From NCBI RefSeq assembly GCF_041435355.1, contig NZ_CP108442.1, positions 7,872,501-7,936,500 on the forward strand: DNA of 64,000 nt, read 5' to 3'. The stretch's first letter is position 1. Each line of letters starts with the position of its first letter. The notes under the pieces were generated by a model, which was not told the DNA's origin, did no database searches, and was given only the letters and a program-made list of their open reading frames with translations. The stretch comes from Streptomyces sp. NBC_01276. Lineage in GTDB: Bacteria > Actinomycetota > Actinomycetes > Streptomycetales > Streptomycetaceae. A program made the translations under genes and the position numbers. Shown piece after piece: positions 9,928 to 17,880 of the stretch.

Positions 9928-12870
9928 ATGACAGGACCGCTCCGCGAACGCGACGGTGCCCGGGAGCTGCTCGCGGCCGAGACGGAGCGGGCCCGCGCCG
10001 GGTCCGGCGGCCTGGTGCTGCTCCAGGGAGCCACCGGCACCGGCCGGACCTCCGTGCTGGAGGACGCCGTACGTGACGCCGCGGGGCGCGGCCTGCGGGT
10101 GCTGCGGACCCGGTGCTCGCCGGAGGACAGTGGTGTGCCGTTCGCCACGGTTCTGCAACTCCTGGCACCCGTGCCGGACTTCACCGACCTCGTACCCGAC
10201 CCCGACGACCGGGGGAGCGCCGCCCGGCTGTGGCGGCTGCTGTACGCGTACGCGGCCGAGGGTCCGCTGCTGCTGGCGGTCGACGACGTCCACCTGGCCG
10301 ACGCCCCGTCACTCCGCTGGCTGCGGGAGGCGGTGCGCCGCATCGACCGATTACCGGTGCTGCTCGTGGCGAGCGAACGCAGCCAGTACGACATCGACCC
10401 ACGGGGCGCGGGGCTCGCCCAATCCCTGCCCCCCTCCCTCGTCCGCACCCACACCATCGCCCCGCTCGGTGACACGGCCGCCGCGGAGCTCGTCCGCGCC
10501 GCGTTCCCGGCGGCCGGACCCGAATGGACGGCGGAGTGCGTACGGGCGGGGACGGGCAACCCGATGCTCCTGCACGCCCTGCTCGACGACCTCGGCGGTC
10601 CGCGGCCGGCCGGCCCCGTGGCGGCGGACGCGGCTCCGCCGCTGCCGGACACCTGCGCCGCGCTGTACCCCGGGAGCTATCCGGCGGCGGTCTCGTGGTG
10701 GCTGAACAGCGCGGGTGCGGCGACGGCCGATGTGGCCCGGTGCCTCGCGGCACTGGAGGAGGCCTGGCCGCAGGAGTCGGAAGGGACACAAGAGGTACAA
10801 GAGGCACAAGAGACACAAGAGGCAGAAGAGACGTCGGAGACAGCAGGGGCGCAGGGCACCCGGGAGGCACCGCAACAGTGGACCGGGGGCGGCACGGCCG
10901 ACCCGGTGGGTCCGGACGTGGCCGGGACGCTGGCCGAGGCGGCCGGTGCGGATCCCGCACGGGTCACGGGCTGGCTCACCGCGATGACCCGCATCGGACT
11001 CCTGCGCCCGGACTCCGCCGGCCGGCCCCGCTTCGCCCACCGGCTCCTGCGGGACGCCGTGCTGACCGGCTGGCCGACGGCCCGGCGCGGGGCGGCGCAC
11101 CTGGTGGCCGCGGAGGCGATCCTGCGGCGCGGCGAACGCGTCGAGGCGGTCGCCGCCCATCTGCTGCGCGCGCCGGGCGTCGGCCTGCCCTGGGCCCTGC
11201 GCGTGCTGCGCGACGCGGCGACGGTCGCGGTGCACGACGCCCGCCCCGGCGCCGCCGCCCGCTATCTGCGCCGCGCCCTGGACGAACCGCTCTCCGACGG
11301 CCGGCGCCAGCAACTGCTGACCGAGCTGGGCTCGCTGGAGTACGCCTCGGCCGACGGCGCGGTGGGCATCGCACGCCTGGCGGAGGCACAGCACCTGCAC
11401 GCCGCCCCCCGCGACCGGGTGCGCGCGGCCGTCGCCCTCGGCACCGCCCTGGTCGGCCGCGGCGAGGTCACCACCGCGCTGGAGGTGCTGCGGCGCACGG
11501 AGGGCAGCCTGGACGGACATCCGGGACTCACCCGCACCGTGCGGACCGCCACCGCCCTGCTGTCCGACGCCGACCTCGCCACCCGTCAGGAGACCTACCG
11601 CAGGCTTTCCGAGAGCGGCCGGCACGCGCCGGAACTCGTCGGCACCGCCAGCCGGGCCCTGCTGGTGCGGTACGAGGCCACGGCCGGCCTGATCTCGGCG
11701 GGCGAGGCCATGATCCGCGTACGGGCCCTGCTCGCCAAGCCCTCCGACCCGCTGGCCGAGCCGTTCCTGCTGGGAACGGCGGCGGCGGTCGCCGAGTGGG
11801 CCGACGAACTCGACGAGGCCGAGCGGCTCGTGGACCGCGGTCTGGCCGGCTGCCGGCACCCGGCCCTGCTCCACCCCATGGAGGACGCGCTGCTCAACAC
11901 CCGTGCCGACATCGCCGCGGCCCGCGGCGACGTCGCCCGGCTGATCTCCGTGCGCGGCGACGGAGCGGCCGTCGCGGCGCGCGCCCAGAGCGGACCCTCC
12001 AACCGGGACGCCCACGTACTGATGGCACTGGTACACGCGGGGCGCTCCGAGGAGGCCGGACGGCTCGCCGACGCCTTCGACCTGAGCCGGGCCCCGGAAT
12101 CATGGCAGCTGAACCGTTTCCTCTACGCGCGGGGAGTGCAGCGCCTCGCCGCCGGAGACCCGGCGGGCGCGCTCCACGACTTCCTGGAGTGCGGCCGCCG
12201 CCAGACGGCCCGGGAGGTGCTCAGCCCGGTCGTCACCCCCTGGCGGACGGCGGTCGCCCAGTGCCGCCTCGCACTCGGCGGCGGCCAGGAGGCCCTCGCG
12301 CTGGCCACCGAGGAACTGCGGCTGGCCCGGGTGTGGAACACCCCGCGCACGGTGGGTCGCGCACTGCGCGTCCTCGGCAGCGCGACCGGCGGCCGCCGCG
12401 GACTGCACCTCGCCGAGGAGGCGGTCGACACCCTCAGGGACGCGCCCGCCGACGCCGGCATGGAACTGGTCGAGGCCCTCCTCGCCCACGGCCGTCAGCT
12501 GCTCGCCGCCGGCGAACGCGCACGCGCCCGGGACCGGCTGCGCGAGGCGGCGGACCTGGCGGAACGCAAGGGCGGCCTGAGGCTGCTCGCCCTGGCCGAG
12601 CAGGCCCTGCGCGAGGGCGGCGCCCGGGTCCCGGCCGCGGCCCGGACCGGCTCGGGGGCCCTGACCGCCAGCGAGCGCCGCATCGCGGAACTGGCCGCGG
12701 CGGGGCGGACGAACACCGAGATCGCCGACCTGCTGCACCTGGCCCGCCGCACCGTGGAGACGCACCTGACGAGCAGCTACCGAAAACTGGGCATACGCCG
12801 CAGGGCGGAACTCCCCGCCACCCTGGACGGCCCCCGCTCCCCGGCCGCGGCCATCCCGGACCCGATCTGA
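9928..12870 (+). CDS. Large ATP-binding LuxR (LAL) regulator with a TTA codon
   Basis: 980 aa from an ATG with GGGAGG at good spacing. The N-terminal STAND/AAA module has Walker A GATGTGRTS (34-42) and Walker B LLLAVDDVHLAD. A 35-residue Glu/Gln/Thr stretch of imperfect TQEVQEAQE-type repeats lies near residue 285-320 and looks like a slippage insertion. The middle is TPR-like helical repeat. The C-terminus is a LuxR HTH (about 908-970: LTASERRIAELAAAGRTNTEIADLL). Codon 142 (10351-10353) is TTA, read only by the bldA tRNA in Streptomyces. The gene therefore probably gives its product only in late growth. Its position suggests it is the developmental switch for the eCIS cluster. Confidence 0.9.
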   Translation: MTGPLRERDGARELLAAETERARAGSGGLVLLQGATGTGRTSVLEDAVRDAAGRGLRVLRTRCSPEDSGVPFATVLQLLAPVPDFTDLVPDPDDRGSAARLWRLLYAYAAEGPLLLAVDDVHLADAPSLRWLREAVRRIDRLPVLLVASERSQYDIDPRGAGLAQSLPPSLVRTHTIAPLGDTAAAELVRAAFPAAGPEWTAECVRAGTGNPMLLHALLDDLGGPRPAGPVAADAAPPLPDTCAALYPGSYPAAVSWWLNSAGAATADVARCLAALEEAWPQESEGTQEVQEAQETQEAEETSETAGAQGTREAPQQWTGGGTADPVGPDVAGTLAEAAGADPARVTGWLTAMTRIGLLRPDSAGRPRFAHRLLRDAVLTGWPTARRGAAHLVAAEAILRRGERVEAVAAHLLRAPGVGLPWALRVLRDAATVAVHDARPGAAARYLRRALDEPLSDGRRQQLLTELGSLEYASADGAVGIARLAEAQHLHAAPRDRVRAAVALGTALVGRGEVTTALEVLRRTEGSLDGHPGLTRTVRTATALLSDADLATRQETYRRLSESGRHAPELVGTASRALLVRYEATAGLISAGEAMIRVRALLAKPSDPLAEPFLLGTAAAVAEWADELDEAERLVDRGLAGCRHPALLHPMEDALLNTRADIAAARGDVARLISVRGDGAAVAARAQSGPSNRDAHVLMALVHAGRSEEAGRLADAFDLSRAPESWQLNRFLYARGVQRLAAGDPAGALHDFLECGRRQTAREVLSPVVTPWRTAVAQCRLALGGGQEALALATEELRLARVWNTPRTVGRALRVLGSATGGRRGLHLAEEAVDTLRDAPADAGMELVEALLAHGRQLLAAGERARARDRLREAADLAERKGGLRLLALAEQALREGGARVPAAARTGSGALTASERRIAELAAAGRTNTEIADLLHLARRTVETHLTSSYRKLGIRRRAELPATLDGPRSPAAAIPDPI

Positions 12871-12978
12871 CACCGGGCCGGGCTCTTCCGGGTGAGGGGG
12901 TCCGCGTCGGGCGGACGGGCCGTTCACGGGCCAATGCCGGGCGGGGGGCTGTCGGTGCCGGCTCCTATGATCCACGTC

Positions 12979-13743
12979 ATGCGCGAGTACTTCACGGCGG
13001 ACGGGCGGAAGCTGTCGTACCTGGACTTCGGTGGTCCGGGGAGACCGCTGCTGGCCCTGCACGGGCACTACAACGAGGCGTCGGCGTTCGCCCCGCTCGC
13101 GGAGGCGTTGGCGCCACGGTGGCGGGTGATCGCGCTCGACCAGCGCGGACACGGAGAATCCGACCGCGCCCCCGCCTACGGGAGGGACGACTACGTATCC
13201 GATGTCGTCGCCCTCCACCGGCACCTGGGGGCCGGGCCGGTGCCGGTGCTGGGGCACTCCCTGGGCGGGGTGAACGCCTACCAGTTCGCCGCCCGGCACC
13301 CGGACAGGGTCAGTGGGCTGATCGTGGAGGACATAGGCGCGGCAGTCCACTGCGACTGGTCGTTCACCACGCGCCTTCCCCCCACCGCACCGTCCCGCGT
13401 GGCGCTGGTCTCCGCCCTCGGCGCGGCGGCGCCCTATCTGGAGTGCTCGTTCAGGCAGGGCGACCGGGGCTGGGGCTTCTCCTTCGGGATCGACGACACC
13501 GTCGCCTCCCAGAAGGCGCTCAACGGTGATCACTGGGACGACTGGACGGCGGTGTCCTGCCCCACCCTGCTGGTCCATGGAACGGAGAGCGACGAGTTGA
13601 CGGCGGATCACGCCCGGGACATGGTCGCCCGCCGCGGCCGGCGGACCCGCCTCGTCGAGCTGCCGGCCGGTCACGTCGTGCACCACGACGCTCCGGAGCG
13701 GTTCGCCGCCGAGGTCGGAGCCTTTCTGTCGGAGGCCTGCTGA
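12979..13743 (+). CDS. Alpha/beta-fold hydrolase
   Basis: 254 aa from the ATG at 12979; an ATG at 12967 is an alternative and neither has a strong ribosome site. The nucleophile elbow is GHSLGG, the oxyanion region is LALHGHYNEASAF, and LDQRGHGESDRAP is the classic strand-4 motif. The acid is likely in LLVHGTESDEL, and the catalytic His in AGHVVHHDAPERF. The substrate is unknown. It lies just after the LAL gene (gap about 100 bp), but no operon link is evident. Confidence 0.85.
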   Translation: MREYFTADGRKLSYLDFGGPGRPLLALHGHYNEASAFAPLAEALAPRWRVIALDQRGHGESDRAPAYGRDDYVSDVVALHRHLGAGPVPVLGHSLGGVNAYQFAARHPDRVSGLIVEDIGAAVHCDWSFTTRLPPTAPSRVALVSALGAAAPYLECSFRQGDRGWGFSFGIDDTVASQKALNGDHWDDWTAVSCPTLLVHGTESDELTADHARDMVARRGRRTRLVELPAGHVVHHDAPERFAAEVGAFLSEAC

Positions 13744-13821
13744 GACCCGGAGAACCCGCCTTCACCGGTCGTCGGACCAGGTGCGAGGGGGGCCGGGGGC
13801 GGCTCCGTCACCGCATGCGGC

Positions 13822-13827
13822 TACACT
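13822..13827 (+). promoter_or_regulatory. Candidate -10 hexamer for the riboswitch leader
   Basis: TACACT lies about 10 bp upstream of the start of the aptamer P1 helix, the expected place for a -10 box. No clear -35 is seen. Confidence 0.45.
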
Positions 13828-13833
13828 GGGCCA

Positions 13834-13957
13834 CTGCGAAGGGGAGTAGCCCCGCAATACCGGTCGTCGACACACTGGAACCTCCGGGTTCCCGGTGGCC
13901 GGGCCCGCGCCCGATGGGGATGCGGGTGGGCGAGACCTTCGGCCCATTGTCGACGAC
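13834..13957 (+). promoter_or_regulatory. yybP-ykoY (Mn2+) riboswitch aptamer
   Basis: The two conserved family elements are present: GGGGAGTAGC at 13841-13850 and GCGAGACCTT at 13930-13939. They are joined by a P1 helix of CGAAGG (13837-13842) with CCTTCG (13936-13941). Between them are GC-rich helices. A second element, GTCGACGAC at 13949-13957, is perfectly complementary to GTCGTCGAC at 13863-13871 inside the aptamer. That offers a mutually exclusive helix and so an expression platform. The family binds Mn2+ and turns on metal-export genes. It lies about 100 nt upstream of the exchanger GTG. The family identification rests on the motif and P1; a covariance-model search would settle it. Confidence 0.82.
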
Positions 13958-14049
13958 ATCAGATGCGCGTCGGCGGGGTCGAAGCTGCCGCCGCCCCCCG
14001 CGCTGGTCGTCCTCGATGCCCGTCGGTGCGGGAAATCCGGACGGTTCCT

Positions 14050-15114
14050 GTGATCCATTTCGTACTGCTCATCGTGTGTGCGGGGGCGATCTACCTCTCC
14101 TGTGAGTGGTTCGTCAATGCCGTGGAGTGGCTGGGCGAGCGCCTCAACGTCGGAAAGATGGCGGTCGGCACCATCCTGGCCGCCTTCGGTACCGCTCTGC
14201 CCGAATCGGTGGTGACGCTGGTCGCGGTGACCACCGGCGCCACCGACGAGGCGAAGCAGACCGGCGTCGGCGCCGCGATGGGCGGGCCGCTCGCCCTGGC
14301 CACCATCGCCTACGGGGTGACCGGCGTGATGTTGCTCCTCAAGCGCCGCAGGCAGCGCCTGGAGGTTCCGGTACCGGCGGGCACACCGCAGAACGGGCCG
14401 GGTAACGGGCCGGGCGACGAGACGCTCGGCAGCCCGAAGGACATGGAACGGCTGGCCAAGGACCAGAAGTGGTTCCTGCCCATCTTCTTCCTGAAGGTCG
14501 CCCTCGGTCTGGTCGCCTTCGCGTTCAAGCCGGCCCTGGGCGTGCTGTTCTTCGCCGCGTACGCGGTCTACTTCTGGCGCGAGATCCGTAGCAGCCGCGC
14601 CGACGACGACACCGATGAGGACGAAGCACTGGAGCCGCTGAAGCTCCAGCCCAAGGCGGCCTCTCCGGCCACCTGGGCCGTGGCCGTCCAGACTCTGGCC
14701 ACCCTTGTCGTGATCTTCATCGCCGCGCACTTCTTCGTGAAGCAGCTCGATGCCATCGGTCCGATGCTGGGCTTGTCGGCGACGGTCACCGCCCTGCTGC
14801 TCTCGCCGATCGCCACCGAGCTCCCCGAGATCATGAACGCGCTGATATGGGTCCGTCAGGGCAAGACCAAGCTGGCCCTCGCCAACATCTCCGGCTCGAT
14901 GATGATCCAGGCCACCGTTCCCAGCGGCATCGGCCTGATCTTCACCAGCTGGCACTTCGACGGCCCCCTGCTGTGGTCCGGGATCATCACCATCGCGGCG
15001 ATCACCTATCTGCTGCTGACCATGCGTGCGCACCGGCTGACTCCGGCCCGGCTGGCGGTGGCCGCCGGGTTCTACGCGGTCTTCGCCATCGGACTCGTCC
15101 CCGTCCTCGGCTGA
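14050..15114 (+). CDS. CaCA-family cation exchanger, probable Mn2+ exporter
   Basis: 354 aa from a GTG; upstream in-frame codons fall within the riboswitch leader. It has about ten hydrophobic segments. The two inverted alpha repeats of the Ca2+/cation antiporter family are clear: GTALPESVVTLVAVTTGATD in the first half and LSPIATELPEIMNAL plus NISGSMM in the second. A charged cytoplasmic loop (about 110-200) separates the halves. On sequence alone it would be called Na+/Ca2+ or H+/Ca2+ exchanger. The Mn2+-type riboswitch directly upstream points to manganese efflux instead, which is inference. Confidence 0.88.
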   Translation: MIHFVLLIVCAGAIYLSCEWFVNAVEWLGERLNVGKMAVGTILAAFGTALPESVVTLVAVTTGATDEAKQTGVGAAMGGPLALATIAYGVTGVMLLLKRRRQRLEVPVPAGTPQNGPGNGPGDETLGSPKDMERLAKDQKWFLPIFFLKVALGLVAFAFKPALGVLFFAAYAVYFWREIRSSRADDDTDEDEALEPLKLQPKAASPATWAVAVQTLATLVVIFIAAHFFVKQLDAIGPMLGLSATVTALLLSPIATELPEIMNALIWVRQGKTKLALANISGSMMIQATVPSGIGLIFTSWHFDGPLLWSGIITIAAITYLLLTMRAHRLTPARLAVAAGFYAVFAIGLVPVLG

Positions 15115-15147
15115 CCGCTGCGGAGACCGGCAGGCGCGGGCCGCGGC

Positions 15148-16341
15148 TCAGACCGTGGTCGCGGTGGTGGTTCGCGCCCGCCGGTCGCGGACGGCGGGGA
15201 CGACCGCGGTCAGCATCGCGACCCCGGTCAGGGCGAAGGCCCACGGATATCCGGTCGCCGCCGCCAGCCATCCGAAGGCCACGGCACCGACGCCCATGCC
15301 GACGTCGTAGGCGATGTTCCACAACGCGCTGACGGTGCCGTAGCCGCCGGTGGGGGCCCGTGCGTACATCACCGTGATCGTGGCGTTCTGGAGGACGCCG
15401 AAACCAGTGCCGAACACCCCCGCGGCGACGACCACGGCGACGGGCTCGGCGGTCAGCACCATCAGCAGCGTGCCGACGGCCGACAGCAGCAGACCGGGCA
15501 GCACCAGGCCGGCGGAGCCGCGCCGGTCGCCCAGCCTGCCGGCCAGCCAGCGGCCCGCCGTGGCCGTCGCGGGCTGGACGAACAGCGCGACGGCGACCGC
15601 GCCCGTGGCCGCACCGTGCACGGCGAGCGGCAGGAAGGTGACGACGATCCCGGAGACCATGGCCGCGAACGCGAAGACCACGGCCGGGCGCCGCAGTCCG
15701 ACCGAACGCAGCCCTTCGGCGATGCCGACGGCACGCCCCGACGCGCCGACCCGGCCGGGCAGGCCGGCCACCGAGGGGATCGCCACGAGCGTGGCCGCGG
15801 CGCCCACCGCGAAGACCGGCCCGTAGCCCGCGTGCGCGGCCAGCCACACCCCGAGCGGCAGCGCCACCAGCGCGGGCACCCCTCCGACGATGCCGACCAC
15901 GGCCAGGCCCTCGCCGCGCCGTTCGGCCGGGATGAGCGACGCCGTCAGCGCACCGCCCGCGACGAGGGTGAACCCGTAGCCCAGTCCGCGCAGCAGGCAG
16001 ACCGCGACGATCCACCACAGGTTCCGGGAGAGGGGCAGCGCCAGGGCCGGCGCGCCCAGCAGGCCCAGGCCGACGGCCAGTACGACGCGGTAGCCGTAGC
16101 GGTCGACCAGGGCGGGCGTCGCGAACTCGCCCGCCACCGTCGCCAGCATCAGCGCCCCGGTGGCCAGGCCCGCCGCCCCGCCCCCGCCCGCGGGGGTCGC
16201 GTACGTGGGGACGACCGAGAGCAGCAGGTGGAAGCCGGCGGAGGCGCCCAGCACGGAGACGAAGCGCAGCAGCAACGGAGGTGTCAGCAGGGGCGGGCGC
16301 ACCACGAGCGGCGGGGCGGCGGCCTTGGGTGTTTCGGTCAC
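15148..16341 (-). CDS. MFS transporter
   Basis: 397 aa from a GTG, with about twelve hydrophobic helices. The family loop after helix 2 reads LVDRYGYRVVL, and RWLAGRLGDRRG follows in the second half. There is a short N-terminal cytoplasmic tail and an Arg/Thr-rich C-terminus. It is most like drug or sugar efflux proteins of the Ara-J/Bcr type, but the substrate is not readable. It is divergent from a MocR regulator with only 47 bp between the genes and a shared palindrome, so the regulator probably controls it. Confidence 0.88.
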   Translation of the reverse strand: MTETPKAAAPPLVVRPPLLTPPLLLRFVSVLGASAGFHLLLSVVPTYATPAGGGGAAGLATGALMLATVAGEFATPALVDRYGYRVVLAVGLGLLGAPALALPLSRNLWWIVAVCLLRGLGYGFTLVAGGALTASLIPAERRGEGLAVVGIVGGVPALVALPLGVWLAAHAGYGPVFAVGAAATLVAIPSVAGLPGRVGASGRAVGIAEGLRSVGLRRPAVVFAFAAMVSGIVVTFLPLAVHGAATGAVAVALFVQPATATAGRWLAGRLGDRRGSAGLVLPGLLLSAVGTLLMVLTAEPVAVVVAAGVFGTGFGVLQNATITVMYARAPTGGYGTVSALWNIAYDVGMGVGAVAFGWLAAATGYPWAFALTGVAMLTAVVPAVRDRRARTTTATTV

Positions 16342-16360
16342 GGCATGACGCTAAGTGGCC

Positions 16361-16376
16361 TACCGGATCGCCGGTA
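16361..16376. promoter_or_regulatory. 16-bp palindromic operator between MFS and MocR genes
   Basis: TACCGGATCGCCGGTA has arms TACCGG and CCGGTA. It sits in the middle of the 47-bp divergent gap, where it can block both promoters. The likely ligand is the adjacent MocR protein. Confidence 0.65.
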
Positions 16377-16388
16377 AGCTCCAGTTCC

Positions 16389-17840
16389 ATGCCGTTGGAG
16401 TGGTCCAGTTCCCCGCCCGAACTGCTCCTGGTCGTCGACCGGGGAAGCGGTCTTCCGCTGCGCGCCCAGCTGGAACACGGGCTGCGGGACGCGATCCGCA
16501 CCCGGCGCCTGGATGTGGGAGAACGGCTGCCGTCCTCGCGGGAGCTCGCGCGGACGCTCGGTCTCTCGCGCGGTCTGGTCCAGGACTGCTACGCCCAGCT
16601 CCAGTCCGAGGGCTACCTGGTGACGCGTCCCGGCTCCGCCACACGCGTGGCGGCGGGAGCCGCGCAGACGCCCGGTCTCCCGCAGCCGCGGAACGAGGCC
16701 CCGCGCCTGGTGGCGGACTTCCGCTGGGGAGTACCGGACTTGGGCACCTTCCCGGTCCGGGACTGGCTGTGGGCCACCCGGGAGGCCGCCCGCGCCATGC
16801 CGACCGCCGCGTTCGACTACGGCGACCCGCGCGGCAGCGCGGTCCTGCGCGAGGTCCTGGCCGGGTACCTGCGCCGGGTACGCGCCGCCGTGGCCGCACC
16901 CGGGCACATCGTCGTGTGCAACGGCTACGCCCAGGGCCTCGGGCTCGCCCTGGGCGTACTGGCCGACGCCGGCGTGCGGACGGTGGCCTTCGAGGACCCC
17001 GGCTCACCCGCCACCATCGGCGGGGCCGCCGCGGCGGCCGGCCTGCGCGCCGTCCCCGTACCGGTGGACGAGCGGGGAATCGACGTGGACAGGCTGGCCG
17101 CGACCGGCGCCCGCGCCGTCGTCGTCACCCCCGCCCACCAGTGGCCGACCGGCGTCGCGCTGGCCCCGGAGCGTCGGCTGGCCCTGATCGAGTGGGCCCG
17201 CGGGCGCGACGGGGTCATCATCGAGGACGACTACGACGCGGAGTTCCGGTACGACCGCGAACCCGTCGGCGCGCTCCAGGGCCTGGCCCCCGACCGGGTC
17301 GTCTCCCTCGGCACCGTCAGCAAGTCCCTGGCGCCCGCCCTGCGGATCGGCTGGATGGTCTGCCCACCCGAGCTGGTCGAGCCGCTGACCGCCCGCAAGT
17401 ACCGGAGCGACCGCGGGACCCCCACCCTCGACCAGCTGGCCCTCGCCGGCCTGATCGAGTCCGGACGCTTCGACCGCCACCTGCGCCGGATGCGCGCCAC
17501 CTACGCGTCCCGCCGTACCGCCCTGCTCGCCGCGCTGGCCGAACACGCCCCCGAGGTGCCCGTCACCGGCCTCGCGGCCGGATTCCACGCCGTCGCCCAC
17601 CTGCCCGTCGGCGTGGACGAGCACCACGTCGTCGCCGCGGCCCACACCCGGTCCGTCGGCCTGTACGGCATGAGCACCTGCCGCGCATCACGTGCCGACG
17701 GGCCCGCGCAACTCGTCCTCGGCTTCGGCAACGTCGGGGTACGGGCCATCACGGACGGCATCGCGGCCGTCTCCGACCTGCTCACCGGCCGATCGCGCGC
17801 TGAGGCCGGCGGGCCCTGTGAGGAAGCCCGCCGGCGGTGA
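16389..17840 (+). CDS. MocR-type GntR/aminotransferase regulator
   Basis: 483 aa. The N-terminal GntR winged helix spans about 15-85 (LRDAIRTRRLDVGERLPSSR, ELARTLGLSRGLVQDCYAQL). A fold-type-I aminotransferase domain follows from about residue 110. The PLP lysine motif is GTVSKSLAPALRIGW near residue 310, preceded by IIEDDYDAEFRYDREP. MocR proteins sense PLP or amino-acid-related ligands and often control a divergent neighbour, here the MFS transporter. The start at 16389 keeps the full HTH; the longer frame has no support. Confidence 0.92.
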   Translation: MPLEWSSSPPELLLVVDRGSGLPLRAQLEHGLRDAIRTRRLDVGERLPSSRELARTLGLSRGLVQDCYAQLQSEGYLVTRPGSATRVAAGAAQTPGLPQPRNEAPRLVADFRWGVPDLGTFPVRDWLWATREAARAMPTAAFDYGDPRGSAVLREVLAGYLRRVRAAVAAPGHIVVCNGYAQGLGLALGVLADAGVRTVAFEDPGSPATIGGAAAAAGLRAVPVPVDERGIDVDRLAATGARAVVVTPAHQWPTGVALAPERRLALIEWARGRDGVIIEDDYDAEFRYDREPVGALQGLAPDRVVSLGTVSKSLAPALRIGWMVCPPELVEPLTARKYRSDRGTPTLDQLALAGLIESGRFDRHLRRMRATYASRRTALLAALAEHAPEVPVTGLAAGFHAVAHLPVGVDEHHVVAAAHTRSVGLYGMSTCRASRADGPAQLVLGFGNVGVRAITDGIAAVSDLLTGRSRAEAGGPCEEARRR

Positions 17841-17846
17841 CCCGGT

Positions 17847-17876
17847 GTCCGCCGGGGCCGGTCGGCCCCGGCGGAC
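17847..17876. terminator. Bidirectional terminator hairpin
   Basis: A perfect 13-bp stem, GTCCGCCGGGGCC with GGCCCCGGCGGAC around a GGTC loop, lies between the convergent MocR and collagenase genes. There is no T-tract, as is usual in this group. Confidence 0.75.
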
Positions 17877-17880
17877 CGGC

